NCBI GenBank assembly: GCA_944326705.1
Contig: CALVEY010000012.1
Span: 1 to 64,000, forward strand
Direction of reading: 5' to 3'
From: an uncultured Mucispirillum sp.
GTDB lineage: Bacteria; Chrysiogenota; Deferribacteres; Deferribacterales; Mucispirillaceae
Length of the DNA: 64,000 bases
A program made the translations under genes and the position numbers. Below the pieces are notes generated by a model. It was not told the DNA's origin. It ran no database searches and saw nothing but the letters and a program-made list of their open reading frames with translations. Below, piece by piece: positions 34,690-42,888 of this stretch; within the stretch, counting starts at the first letter, position 1, and every line of letters begins with the position of its first letter.

Positions 34690-37526
34690 AAGCATCAGCT
34701 GCTTTTAGTGCTGCAGCTGCGCTTGGCGGATGTACTAAAGGTGGAGATGATGTATTTGACCCAGCAGGCTCTGCTGGCAACCAGCCTGATTTAAGACCAA
34801 CTAGAAAAGTCTATTCTACATGTCCTGTTGAGTGTTTAACTCACAGTCTTAATTGTCAGCTTGTAGGTAACGAAGTTATACGAGTTGAACCAACAAAAAA
34901 ATCTGGAGATATATATTTCACAACTGCTTGTGCCAGAGGAATGAGCAGAATGCAGTTTTTAACAGAAAACAGAGCTGCAACTCCAATGAAAAGAATAAAA
35001 AAAGGCTCAGAATATTCAGAACTTGGTGTTCAACTTAAAGATAATTCTGTTGATGAATGGGTTTCTATAAGCTGGGAACAGGCATTATCTGAAATAGCTG
35101 CTCCATTAAGAGAATACTACCAAAGGAAAAAACAAAATATTAATGATGCAGAAAAAGGTATTATGGTGTGGACTGGTTCTGGAAATATGGGACCAATTGT
35201 TAATACCTTAATAGGTAACTTCTTTGACCACATAAGCCCTAATAGAGCAACAAAATTAGGCAACTCATGCTGTGCAGGTGTTGATGCTGGTATGGTACCT
35301 GTATATGGCAAACGCAGTATTGATACAAGAGATACAATAAGAGATTCTAAATGTATTATTAACTGGGGTAATAACCCTGCAGATACTACAAATACATACT
35401 GGAAATTTGTAATAGATGCAAAATTAAATAATAATGCAAAAATAATTACAATTGACCCAAGATACAGCACAAGTGCTGAAAAATCAGATATCTGGGTTCA
35501 ATTAAAACCTGGAACAGATACACTATTTGGTATAGGTATGCTCCGCTGGATATTTAGCCAGGATACAACTGGTACAGAAAACAGTGGTACATATATTGAC
35601 ACTGATTTATTAAAATATAGGACAAATGCTCCATTTTTAGTAGATATTTCTGCAATAATGAATGGTGAAACAGGTCAGTTAATTGATAAAGCATATAATC
35701 ATATACATAAAGTAAGCTTAAAAAGAGATGCAGAAAATAATTACTTAGTATGGAATGGTACAGCAGAAGAAATTGCTCAGGAAAATAAAGGTAGAAATAA
35801 TGCTAATCCAAATCCAAATCAAAATGCTGACTTATACTATACTGATTTAAGTAAAAAAGTAACAACAGTTTATCAGCTTTTAAGAGCATTATATGCAGGC
35901 GATTTATTAACTGGCGCACAAAACCCAGTAGATGCAGAGCTTGCAAAACTTCATGACCCTGTATATACAGAAACAAAAATTGCTGAAATTACAGGAATAC
36001 AAAAACAAACATTAATTGAAGAAACAGCAAAAGCATACGCATCAACTAATGGAGCATCTATGATTATTGAAAATATGGGTGGTGCTCAAAGAACAGAAAG
36101 TGCAGGTCATGAATGTGCTATGCATTGTATACTTTCTTTGATTACTGGTAATGTTGGTAATGCAGGAAGTGGTGTTGATGATACATCTGGCTGGTCATCT
36201 TCAGCTGCAGGGCTGCAGGCAAATCTTGATGATGTTGCTAATTTATCACTTGGAACATCAATGACATTATTAAAAAAAGCAGAAGGAAAAACAAATCCAC
36301 ATAACATACCTTTTGGAACTCTTGGAAGAAGAGCTCTTGCAGCAGCTAAAAATGAACCTTATGATACATATCTGAAAAAAGAAGGTATGGCAGATAAAGA
36401 CCCGCATATAAAATTCTGGTATTTAGCAACAAGCAGTTTATTAACTCAATTTCCAAATACTGATGCTATAAAAGAAGCATTAAGGCGTTCAGAATGTGTT
36501 GTTACTGCTAAACCAACATGGAATACAGATGCAGATTATTCAGATTATTTTCTGCCTGTAACAACTCCATTTGAATATGAAGATATAGGTGCAGCAAACA
36601 GAAATAAATATATTCAAGTAATGGAGCCAGGTGTTGTTCCTTACGGACAGTCATTATCAGACCAGCAGATATTAAGAATGCTTGCTAAATTAGTATTTGA
36701 TGACCCAGAAATTATTGCAGGTTTTGACCATGATGATGCAGATTATCCAAAAGATATTGTAGAAAATCCAGCTAACAATATTATGAAAAATGGTCTTGCA
36801 AGTTATGACCAGCTTAAAGAAGTAAAAGTGTTCAGACCAGCATGTTATGGTGAAAAATTTGTGCCACTTAGAAACTTAGAATTTTACAATGATTTAAAAA
36901 GAGCTAATATATATGTATATCAATGGCAGGATACTGCATCATATCCATATATAGATTTATCTCCAAACCCAGCAAGAGATTTATATAAAGGTCCATTCCC
37001 ACGCTATGTGCCAGCACTGCAGAGTCAGCAGGAATTTTTACCGGATTTTCAATATTTAGACCCTGATAATGAAGTAAACAGTGCATTTTATCAAACAGTG
37101 CCTGCTGATATGAAAAAAATTAAACTTAAAGATGGCAGAGAAATCAATTATCAGCAAAACAGAGAAATGTATCCTTTATGCAATGTGCAGTATAAAGTTG
37201 CTAGAACTGTCCATTCATCATTTACAGGACTTCCTTGGATTAGAGAAGCATTTGGTGATAAAGGTGTTGTATTAATGAACACTGCAGATGCTGCAGCAAG
37301 GGGTATTTCTGATGGTGATGCTGTATATGTAACAAGTAATATTGGTACAGTTGAGCGTATAGCAAAAGTAAGTGACCAGATGATGTATGGCGTAACAGCT
37401 GTAGAAAACGGATGGTGGGATGATTATGGTAAAATTTCTTCTTCAACTATTGGTGTTGAACTTCCCGGCCCTATGAGCAATGCCCATACTCATAATAATA
37501 CTCTTGTGCAAATTGTGAAAAAATAG
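34662..37526 (+). CDS. DMSO-reductase-family molybdopterin oxidoreductase, catalytic subunit
   Basis: 954 residues from the in-frame GTG at 34662, the last base of a G10 tract; the likely real start is the ATG at 34618 when the tract has a compatible length. Tat motif SRRNFIKA, then AAAALGGC, a possible lipobox with cysteine 24. A 4Fe-4S region follows (C54, C58, C65, C90) and the molybdopterin core: EWVSISWEQALSEIA, GNSCCAGVDAG near 200-210 in the Mo-ligand region, NNPADTTNTYWK, IDPRYSTSAEKSDIWVQLKPGTD, and a C-terminal dinucleotide domain (GVVLMNTADAAARGISDGDAVYV). It resembles DmsA-type reductases. Substrate (S-oxide, N-oxide, thiosulfate or other) cannot be decided. Next come an iron-sulfur subunit, a chaperone, a barrel and a cytochrome. 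Confidence 0.88.
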   Translation: MALSRRNFIKASAAFSAAAALGGCTKGGDDVFDPAGSAGNQPDLRPTRKVYSTCPVECLTHSLNCQLVGNEVIRVEPTKKSGDIYFTTACARGMSRMQFLTENRAATPMKRIKKGSEYSELGVQLKDNSVDEWVSISWEQALSEIAAPLREYYQRKKQNINDAEKGIMVWTGSGNMGPIVNTLIGNFFDHISPNRATKLGNSCCAGVDAGMVPVYGKRSIDTRDTIRDSKCIINWGNNPADTTNTYWKFVIDAKLNNNAKIITIDPRYSTSAEKSDIWVQLKPGTDTLFGIGMLRWIFSQDTTGTENSGTYIDTDLLKYRTNAPFLVDISAIMNGETGQLIDKAYNHIHKVSLKRDAENNYLVWNGTAEEIAQENKGRNNANPNPNQNADLYYTDLSKKVTTVYQLLRALYAGDLLTGAQNPVDAELAKLHDPVYTETKIAEITGIQKQTLIEETAKAYASTNGASMIIENMGGAQRTESAGHECAMHCILSLITGNVGNAGSGVDDTSGWSSSAAGLQANLDDVANLSLGTSMTLLKKAEGKTNPHNIPFGTLGRRALAAAKNEPYDTYLKKEGMADKDPHIKFWYLATSSLLTQFPNTDAIKEALRRSECVVTAKPTWNTDADYSDYFLPVTTPFEYEDIGAANRNKYIQVMEPGVVPYGQSLSDQQILRMLAKLVFDDPEIIAGFDHDDADYPKDIVENPANNIMKNGLASYDQLKEVKVFRPACYGEKFVPLRNLEFYNDLKRANIYVYQWQDTASYPYIDLSPNPARDLYKGPFPRYVPALQSQQEFLPDFQYLDPDNEVNSAFYQTVPADMKKIKLKDGREINYQQNREMYPLCNVQYKVARTVHSSFTGLPWIREAFGDKGVVLMNTADAAARGISDGDAVYVTSNIGTVERIAKVSDQMMYGVTAVENGWWDDYGKISSSTIGVELPGPMSNAHTHNNTLVQIVKK

Positions 37527-37535
37527 GGGGATAAT

Positions 37536-38102
37536 ATGTCTAAAAGATTAGCATTTTTAATAGATACAAGATATTGCAATAACTGCAAAACATGTGAAAT
37601 AGCATGTAAAATGGAAAGAAAACTGCCTATCGGTCAGCAGTGGAGAAAAGTGCGTGAAGTAAGAACTGCAAATCAGGCAGCAGATTCATCTAATCCATTA
37701 TCTACATTTTATGTAGCAATGAGCTGTAACCACTGTGAAGAACCAGCATGTGCTCAAGTATGCCCACAAAATACATACAGGAAAACACCAGAAGGTCCAG
37801 TTATTCAGTATCAGGAATATTGTATAGGCTGCACAAAATGTGTCAGCGCATGTCCATATTCTGCTCCAGTATATAACACTGCTACTCAAATTACAGGAAA
37901 ATGTGATATGTGTTACAGCAGACTTCAAGAAGGTCTGCAGCCATATTGTGTGCAATGCTGCCCAAATAATGCTCTTAAAATTGGTGATTATGAAGAGCTT
38001 GTTGCTGCTTATGGTGAAAGCCAGGATTTAGGTTTTGAAACAACAATCATACCTAACGGCAGTGAAACAAACCCTTCAATAGTTATTGTTAAAATAAAGT
38101 AA
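37536..38102 (+). CDS. Four-cluster ferredoxin subunit, DmsB-like
   Basis: 188 residues with 16 cysteines in four 4Fe-4S motifs: CNNCKTCEIACKM, CNHCEEPACAQVCP, CIGCTKCVSACPY, and CDMCYSRL...CVQCCP. This is the DmsB/PsrB/NrfC type electron-transfer subunit that partners a molybdopterin catalytic subunit. It has no signal peptide of its own, so it would be exported with the Tat-bearing catalytic subunit. Ten bases after the catalytic gene. A membrane anchor subunit (DmsC/NrfD type) is not encoded next to it. Confidence 0.95.
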   Translation: MSKRLAFLIDTRYCNNCKTCEIACKMERKLPIGQQWRKVREVRTANQAADSSNPLSTFYVAMSCNHCEEPACAQVCPQNTYRKTPEGPVIQYQEYCIGCTKCVSACPYSAPVYNTATQITGKCDMCYSRLQEGLQPYCVQCCPNNALKIGDYEELVAAYGESQDLGFETTIIPNGSETNPSIVIVKIK

Positions 38103-38113
38103 CAGACTAATGG

Positions 38114-38138
38114 CATATCTGCTTTTTGTGCAGATATG
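38114..38138 (+). other. Intercistronic hairpin before the chaperone gene
   Basis: CATATCTGC (38114-38122) and GCAGATATG (38130-38138) form a perfect 9-bp stem with a 7-nt loop. No T run follows, so it is not a classic terminator. It may lower or stabilise expression of the downstream genes relative to the two enzyme subunits. Confidence 0.5.
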
Positions 38139-38150
38139 TCTGGAGCATTT

Positions 38151-38804
38151 ATGAATAAAAAAGAAATAGAAAGCAGCATAATTAGTGGAAGAAGAATTAT
38201 TCTGGAATATTTATGGCATTCATATTATTTTGTTCCAGATAATGATTACATACAATATACAAACAAAATACTGCCTGTAATACAGGAAATATGCACAGGT
38301 ATAGATGGTTTTCCTGAAAAAGCCGAAATAATCAACTGTTTTCAAGAATTTGGCAGTTTAAGAAGCAGTTTAGATATACTTGAAAAAGCAAACATCTCTT
38401 TTACAAAGTTTTTTGTAAGTGGAGAAAAGGTAAAAGACAGGGAATTTTTGTGGCGGAATAAGGAAATATCAAAAGAAGATATAATTGTGTCACTGCAGTC
38501 TGTATATGATAAATACAGTATCGCAAAACCTGTAAAAATTAACCTGCCCATAGATAATATAAGTATGGAACTTTTTCTTTTATACAAGCTTGCAGCCAGT
38601 GAGCAGAAAAAAGAAATAATTGCTGATGAGCTGTGCTTATATGAAAACCATCTGTTAAAATGGATTGCGCTATATTTTAAGGCTCAAGAAGAAAAGTGTA
38701 GTTTAAAAAATGCAGATACGCTGTATAAAGGGCTTTTTATGTTTTCCAGAATATATTTGCTGCATGACTATTTCTTTTTAAAAGAAATATATGGTGAAAT
38801 ATGA
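38151..38804 (+). CDS. TorD/DmsD-like molybdoenzyme chaperone
   Basis: 217 residues from the ATG at 38151 (GGAG five bases upstream; an ATG five codons earlier has none). An all-helical cytoplasmic protein with the TorD-family pattern of a mid segment (FTKFFVSGEKVKDREFLWRN) and a C-terminal DELCLYENHLLKWIALYFKAQEE resembling the ExxHL...W...F signature. Such proteins hold the Tat signal of the catalytic subunit until cofactor is inserted. Gene position after the A and B subunits supports this. Confidence 0.82.
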   Translation: MNKKEIESSIISGRRIILEYLWHSYYFVPDNDYIQYTNKILPVIQEICTGIDGFPEKAEIINCFQEFGSLRSSLDILEKANISFTKFFVSGEKVKDREFLWRNKEISKEDIIVSLQSVYDKYSIAKPVKINLPIDNISMELFLLYKLAASEQKKEIIADELCLYENHLLKWIALYFKAQEEKCSLKNADTLYKGLFMFSRIYLLHDYFFLKEIYGEI

Positions 38805-40327
38805 AATGGATAAGCAAATATAAAAGGCTGAGTATTTTATCTGCTTTATTTGTGCTGATATCTTATTCCATTCCTGTATATGCTTATGTTGGTGATGCTT
38901 ATGTTACCCCTGACAGCTGGAGCAGGCATTTAAGTGCTTACGGTGTGAAATCATCTATTAATGGTTTAGATTTTGGGGACAGCGGCACATTAAAAATAGG
39001 GCTTACAACAAGAGCACAGCTTAGGTATGCAGATGAAGATGACTGGAGTATTTATCAGTATGCTAAACTTCGTTTAGGTGGCAGTAAAGTTGGTGATGGC
39101 GTAATTAATATGAATATAAATGTACGCGGAGCCTATGATGATATGCCTGTAATAGGTGATAATAAATATCACCAGTTTTATGATGGCTTATATACTGCAC
39201 GGAAATATAATGAGTTTACAAGAAGCAGCGAAAATATGGACGGCGACTTTAGGATATATCAGGCAAATATTGAACTTAATAAAGTAATTCCTTTAACTGA
39301 TGTATCTCTTGGCAGAATATATCTTACAGCTTTTAATGGATATAAAATAGATGGTGTAAATATTAAGATAGACCCAGTAAAATATTTAAACTTAAATTTA
39401 TACTATGGTTTGCCAGTCAGCTATTACAGCAATCTTAAAACTCAGGTTGCTGGTGTATCTTTTGAAATACCAGTAGAGCAAAGCGGCACAAAAATCAGAG
39501 GTGAATACAGCTATTTTATGCATGAAGATGGTGGTGATTTAAATACCCATGTTCTTCACGGCAGAATTGACCAAAGCTTAAATTTTACAGATATTTTAAA
39601 TGCATCAATATATGCAGAAGGTGCCGTAATTGGTAAAGCAATGGTATATGATATAGGGCTTGAAGCAAATATTGATAAAAGTAAAACAGGTATATCTGCA
39701 TATGTTATGGGGCAGTATGATAAAAATGATGGTGCCATAAATCCGTATGTATCTATGTATGAAAGCCTTCTCAGCGGCGAAAGAGAATATGTTATGGGTG
39801 GTGTAATGATTACTCAAGGTATAACAGACTATCTTATGCTGGGGGTAGGATACGAAGGCAGATTTAATTTTAATGAAGCCTATGGCGACAGAGACTATCA
39901 CAGAGTCTTTGGCAATATTGATTTGGTTGGATTAATACACAGAAATAACTATCTCAGCTTAATTGTAGATTATTATAAAGTTGCTCAATATCAGCGTCTT
40001 GATGAAAATGCACAAATAATGGGCGGCTTTAGAATGACACAAGTATTTACAGATAAAATTGAAGCGTGGATTGGAGTTAATGTGCAGAACTATCAGTATC
40101 ATAGAAGCCCTGTGAAACTTTATCAGTGGGAAACATTAGGTCAAATTACTAACCAAAACCTGTTAAATGAGAATACAACAGTTGCATATATTGGTGGTAT
40201 GTGGCAGGTGACAGACTGGTGTGTGCTGCAGCTTGATTATACTTTTGAGTATGCAGATTTATCTAAAGCTCAGGATATGCAGCCAGAATCTCACACTGTA
40301 GAGATGTGGGTAAATTTTTTATGGTAG
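38801..40327 (+). CDS. Outer-membrane beta-barrel next to the molybdoenzyme genes
   Basis: 508 residues: signal peptide cut after VYA (about residue 28), then many amphipathic strands and a C-terminal aromatic residue (EMWVNFLW), the usual end of an outer-membrane barrel. Its start overlaps the chaperone stop by 4 nt, and the cytochrome gene follows after 6 nt, so the three are one unit. In porin-cytochrome systems (MtrB/DmsF in Shewanella) a barrel sheathes a multihaem cytochrome to carry electrons across the outer membrane. This protein could do the same, but it is shorter than MtrB and I see no CxxC at its N-terminus. A simple porin is the alternative. Confidence 0.75.
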   Translation: MKWISKYKRLSILSALFVLISYSIPVYAYVGDAYVTPDSWSRHLSAYGVKSSINGLDFGDSGTLKIGLTTRAQLRYADEDDWSIYQYAKLRLGGSKVGDGVINMNINVRGAYDDMPVIGDNKYHQFYDGLYTARKYNEFTRSSENMDGDFRIYQANIELNKVIPLTDVSLGRIYLTAFNGYKIDGVNIKIDPVKYLNLNLYYGLPVSYYSNLKTQVAGVSFEIPVEQSGTKIRGEYSYFMHEDGGDLNTHVLHGRIDQSLNFTDILNASIYAEGAVIGKAMVYDIGLEANIDKSKTGISAYVMGQYDKNDGAINPYVSMYESLLSGEREYVMGGVMITQGITDYLMLGVGYEGRFNFNEAYGDRDYHRVFGNIDLVGLIHRNNYLSLIVDYYKVAQYQRLDENAQIMGGFRMTQVFTDKIEAWIGVNVQNYQYHRSPVKLYQWETLGQITNQNLLNENTTVAYIGGMWQVTDWCVLQLDYTFEYADLSKAQDMQPESHTVEMWVNFLW

Positions 40328-40333
40328 GAAGTT

Positions 40334-40822
40334 ATGAAACATATATTAATTATAATGATTATGGTATCTACAGCTGTTGTTGCAGCTTATGCTGTTGACA
40401 GCACAAAGCCATCAACTCACAATAATTACTGGCTGTATAAACACGGCCAGGCAGCAAAGGCTAATGAAGCAGAATGTTTAATGTGCCATGAAGAAAGAGT
40501 TGAATGTATTGAATGTCATGAAGACATGCCTCCAAGAAGCCATACATCAACTTTTGTAAACAGAACTCATGGTTTAGAAAGCAGGTGGAAAAAAACATCT
40601 TGCCAGACATGCCATAGAGAAGACTTTTGCACCGCTTGTCATGAAACAGCTTTTCCCAAAAGTCATATGAAACAGAATTTTAAAGGCGGGACAAATACCC
40701 ACTGCGGATTAAGCTGCCAGCTTCCTGTTGGAACATGGACAAATACTGTATCTAAAAACTGTATTGTCTGCCACCAGACAAGGCCGCAGCTCCAAAGTGG
40801 TGGTTTACATTCTATAAGGTAG
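40334..40822 (+). CDS. Periplasmic pentahaem c-type cytochrome
   Basis: 162 residues: signal peptide cut after AYA (residue 20), then five CxxCH haem sites (CLMCH 48, CIECH 58, CQTCH 90, CTACH 99, CIVCH 143). A further C-x3-C pair (C124, C128) in HCGLSC is not a standard haem site. Spaced histidines can act as sixth ligands. The paired sites resemble class III/c7-like or Desulfo-type cytochromes. It is the last gene of the molybdoenzyme operon and so probably delivers electrons to the enzyme from an inner-membrane quinol oxidase encoded elsewhere. Confidence 0.93.
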   Translation: MKHILIIMIMVSTAVVAAYAVDSTKPSTHNNYWLYKHGQAAKANEAECLMCHEERVECIECHEDMPPRSHTSTFVNRTHGLESRWKKTSCQTCHREDFCTACHETAFPKSHMKQNFKGGTNTHCGLSCQLPVGTWTNTVSKNCIVCHQTRPQLQSGGLHSIR

Positions 40823-40848
40823 ATTAAACTGCTTAAAAGCAACATAAA

Positions 40849-40877
40849 GGGCTGGTTTTAAACCAGCTCTTTTTTTA
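40849..40877 (+). terminator. Terminator after the cytochrome gene
   Basis: GCTGGTT pairs with AACCAGC around TTA at 40851-40867, followed by TCT and seven T residues. It ends the molybdoenzyme operon. Confidence 0.85.
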
Positions 40878-41013
40878 TGCTGATATAAATTATTAATATT
40901 CTTACAATTCTTTTTTAAATTATAAAAAATAAAATTTTTTACCTTAAATAACTATAGTAAAACCGTAGAATGTTTAATTGGAGAAATATCTAATAAATAT
41001 GAGAGGTGGTGCT

Positions 41014-41040
41014 ATGTGTATTCATATGAAATCAAAATAA
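41014..41040 (+). CDS. Possible leader peptide MCIHMKSK
   Basis: Eight codons with start ATG at 41014, preceded by GAGAGGTGG, one of the best ribosome sites in the window; an in-frame ATG at 40999 would give 13 codons. A terminator-like hairpin begins 14 nt after the stop. This arrangement resembles a transcription-attenuation leader, but the only possible downstream gene starts 380 nt later and has its own promoter, so it may instead be a free-standing micro-gene. Low certainty. Confidence 0.4.
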   Translation: MCIHMKSK

Positions 41041-41053
41041 GACATATTAAAAG

Positions 41054-41100
41054 CTCTATACAGTATATCTATCAGTATTATGCTGTATAGAGTTATTTTT
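41054..41100 (+). terminator. Terminator-like hairpin, first copy
   Basis: CTCTATACAG (41054-41063) and CTGTATAGAG (41083-41092) form a perfect 10-bp stem, followed by TTATTTTT. The identical stem sequence recurs at 42751-42787 after the flavocytochrome gene. Confidence 0.75.
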
Positions 41101-41361
41101 TACATATTTAATATTTATTCTATCGTAATAGTTACTTAAAATGTAGAGAAATAATTAAAATCAAATATGATTGAAAATATATATATTATAAATTCAAATT
41201 TACTATTTTTATATCCTGCAATAAAAAATAAGCCACAATTTAATAATATATAAAATATTTTAAAAAAATGTATTTATTCAGTATCAATGGTGATTTAATT
41301 AAATAAATTAATTAATATACAGCAATTGTGTTAAAAAATAAGAAATGTGTAATCTAAATAA

Positions 41362-41391
41362 TTGACAAAGAACTTTAGATATTTTTATAAT
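41362..41391 (+). promoter_or_regulatory. Sigma-70-type promoter for the flavocytochrome gene
   Basis: TTGACA at 41362-41367 and TATAAT at 41386-41391 with an 18-base spacer, both boxes at consensus. The predicted start of transcription falls some 20 bases before the ATG at 41419. Confidence 0.75.
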
Positions 41392-41418
41392 AAGAAAAAA
41401 ATGAGGTAACATGATAAA

Positions 41419-42723
41419 ATGAAATTTAAAGCTTTACTTGTATTATTTATAGTGAGCATATTGTCTTATGTTCTTTCTCCTAGTATGGATTATCTTTTAA
41501 AAACATCAAGTTTTAATTCTTTTAGAATTCAGTTAATGTATATTACAGGTTCAATGGGTATAATTTTTATGTCTGCTGCGGTTATAATTTCAGCAAGACT
41601 TTCATTTGTTAACAAAATATTTGGTGGGCTTGATAAAGCATACGATGTGCATAGAATAACAGCGGCTGTCGGTTTTTTTCTTGGTGTATTCCATTTGCTT
41701 CTTAAACTTTTAAATAATCTTCTTATTGACTTAAATGTGTTAGAAGCACCTGCAAAATCAGTAAACAAATTGCAGGGATTTATTTTAGAATTATATAAAG
41801 CATGCTATGCTTATTTAGAGCCTGCTTTTTATATAATGATTATAGTAGTATTACTGGCAATAATAAAAGCAGTTCCTTATTATTATTTCAGAGTAACTCA
41901 TAAATTAATATCTGTATTATATTTATTTGTAGCATTCCATGCATTTATGGCTCCATTCAGGTCATCATGGCAGTTAACTGTTGGTGGCAGTATAATGCAT
42001 ATATTTATAATAGCAGGGACAGTATGTGCCTTTATTTCTATTTTTAACCTTACAGGTATAATGCATAGATACACTGGAAAAGTAAAAAATAAAAAATATT
42101 TTGGAGATAATATTATTCAGCTTGAAATCCAGCTTCAAGATAAAGATTTTAAATTTAACTGCGGTCAGTTTGTATTTCTAAAATTTTCATATACTATGGA
42201 AGCTCATCCATTTAGTGTGGCAGGCTGGGATAAAAATAATAATGTATTAACTTTTTATATTAAGCAGATTGGTGATTTTACCAGTAAATTATATGACAAA
42301 ATATCAGCAGATGATAAAGTTGTAGTAGAAGGTCCATATGGAGAATTTACTTTCCAGGATACAGGTAAACAGGTATGGATAGCTGGCGGCATAGGTATTA
42401 CTCCATTTTTATCTAAAATAAACAGTTTAAATGGCAATGAAACGAACAATGTGGAGTTAATATACAGCTATATGGGTAAGTCGCCTTTTGAAGATATACT
42501 TGTTCAGCAGTGTGCAGAACAAAATGTTAAACTTCATATAATAGACAGTCAAAAAGAAGGTTTATTAACTTTTGATAAGATTATGGAATTATCACCAGAT
42601 ATTGTATCTTCTACAGTGTGGTTTTGTGGTCCTGTAATGTTTAGAAAAATAGTAGAAGATGGAATGAAGCAAAACAATATATCATTAAATAAACTTCATT
42701 TTGATAATTTTAGTTTTAGATAA
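41419..42723 (+). CDS. Ferric-reductase/NOX-like transmembrane flavocytochrome
   Basis: 434 residues. N-terminal half: about six membrane helices with pairs of histidines (DVHR and GVFHLLL; VTHKL and VAFHAFM) placed to bind two b-haems as in the ferric reductase domain. C-terminal half: an FAD-binding barrel (AHPFSVAGWDK for the HPF[ST] flavin motif) and NAD(P) domain (VWIAGGIGITPFLSKI, WFCGPVMF). Such enzymes pass electrons from NAD(P)H across the inner membrane to iron, oxygen or quinone-like acceptors. It has its own promoter and terminator, so is a single-gene unit inside the insertion between rplO and secY. Confidence 0.9.
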   Translation: MKFKALLVLFIVSILSYVLSPSMDYLLKTSSFNSFRIQLMYITGSMGIIFMSAAVIISARLSFVNKIFGGLDKAYDVHRITAAVGFFLGVFHLLLKLLNNLLIDLNVLEAPAKSVNKLQGFILELYKACYAYLEPAFYIMIIVVLLAIIKAVPYYYFRVTHKLISVLYLFVAFHAFMAPFRSSWQLTVGGSIMHIFIIAGTVCAFISIFNLTGIMHRYTGKVKNKKYFGDNIIQLEIQLQDKDFKFNCGQFVFLKFSYTMEAHPFSVAGWDKNNNVLTFYIKQIGDFTSKLYDKISADDKVVVEGPYGEFTFQDTGKQVWIAGGIGITPFLSKINSLNGNETNNVELIYSYMGKSPFEDILVQQCAEQNVKLHIIDSQKEGLLTFDKIMELSPDIVSSTVWFCGPVMFRKIVEDGMKQNNISLNKLHFDNFSFR

Positions 42724-42750
42724 AATTGTAAAATCAGCATTAATATCAGG

Positions 42751-42796
42751 CTCTATACAGTGTTTTATCAAATAAATCTGTATAGAGCTATTTTTT
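42751..42796 (+). terminator. Terminator after the flavocytochrome gene, second copy of the repeated stem
   Basis: CTCTATACAG (42751-42760) pairs with CTGTATAGAG (42778-42787), followed by CTA and seven T residues. Same stem as the hairpin at 41054, with a different loop. Confidence 0.85.
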
Positions 42797-42888
42797 TCAA
42801 AAAAATTAATATTTTTATTTGCAAAATTTTTTTATATATGGTATCAAATTTCTTTATAGTGTATTTTATTAATTAAAAGGCGGACAAA

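Larger units (their letters stand above)
40823..41418. other. 596-bp intergenic region with leader peptide, attenuator-like hairpin and promoter
   Basis: After the operon terminator come a very short open frame with a strong ribosome site (41014-41040), a terminator-like hairpin (41054-41100), about 260 bases of plain AT-rich DNA with nothing recognisable, and a near-consensus promoter (41362-41391) just before the flavocytochrome gene. Confidence 0.6.
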
